Source of the DNA: Phycisphaerae bacterium
GTDB lineage: Bacteria > Planctomycetota > Phycisphaerae > Sedimentisphaerales > Anaerobacaceae
NCBI GenBank assembly: GCA_030602845.1
Contig: JAUVYZ010000147.1
Coordinates: 1-5,825 of the forward strand
Length of the DNA: 5,825 nt
Direction of reading: 5' to 3'
Under the pieces are notes generated by a model that made no database searches, was not told where the DNA came from, and saw only the letters and a program-made list of their open reading frames with translations. This document shows, in pieces, positions 5,761-5,825 of this stretch (the first letter of the stretch is position 1; each line of letters starts with the position of its first letter). The position numbers and the translations under genes were made by a program.

Positions 5761-5825
5761 ATGCCAAGAGGAGATGGAACAGGGCCGGGTGGACAGGGAC
5801 GTGGTGCCGGTCGAGGTATGGGCAG
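5761..5825 (+). CDS. Glycine-rich DUF5320-type small protein, N-terminal fragment (cut by window edge)
   Basis: Only 21 complete codons are visible. They begin MPRGDGTGPGGQGRGAGRG and continue with Met-Gly, the typical opening of DUF5320 family proteins ('MPRGDGTGP.G.GP.TGRG.G'). These are small, Gly/Met-rich proteins, often ending in a coiled coil, whose biochemical role is not established. In many anaerobic bacteria and archaea they sit beside NifX/NafY-like Mo-Fe cluster-binding proteins and Mrp/NBP35 ATPases, so a link with metal-cluster biology is likely but inferred. The start is supported by a strong ribosome binding site and by the 4-base spacing from the DUF89 gene. The full length and C-terminal part cannot be seen. 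Confidence 0.8.
   Translation, partial: MPRGDGTGPGGQGRGAGRGMG

Overview
The window looks like part of a bacterial chromosome of moderate GC content, most likely from an anaerobic member of the Planctomycetota (Phycisphaerae or Sedimentisphaerales type). This placement is an inference. It rests on an ECF-type sigma factor, a large membrane glycosyltransferase fused to TPRs, and a DUF89/DUF5320 gene pair of the kind found in anaerobes with iron-sulfur or Mo/Fe cluster genes. No rRNA, tRNA, mobile element, CRISPR array or phage gene was seen.

Layout: the left 4.5 kb is all on the minus strand. Read in the direction of transcription it holds purC (SAICAR synthetase, 4513-3623), then 21 bp later a TMTC-like GT-C membrane protein with six C-terminal TPRs (3601-1616), then 63 bp later an Fsr-like major facilitator transporter (1552-371). 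A 173-bp gap follows, and then the first 65 codons of an ECF-like sigma factor (197-1), cut by the window edge. The spacing suggests that purC and the TPR gene share a transcript. The MFS gene may be on it too, although an inverted repeat of 11-bp arms lies just after the TPR stop codon. Both the TPR gene and the MFS gene appear to start with TTG.

A 349-bp AT-rich divergent intergenic region (4514-4862) separates this group from the plus-strand genes. Its main feature is a palindrome with the perfect core GGGCATATGCCC, about 90 bp upstream of the plus-strand operon, which looks like an operator. The plus-strand operon begins with a DUF89/ARMT1-like metal-dependent phosphatase carrying an N-terminal CxxC (4863-5756). 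Four bases after its stop comes the start of a glycine-rich DUF5320-type protein (5761 to the window end).

The two halves show no obvious shared function. The left half combines purine synthesis, probable protein or envelope glycosylation, and efflux. The right half is the start of a poorly understood module that probably concerns metal clusters or metabolite repair, and it is the best candidate for new biology here. The most informative genes of that module probably lie just past the right edge.
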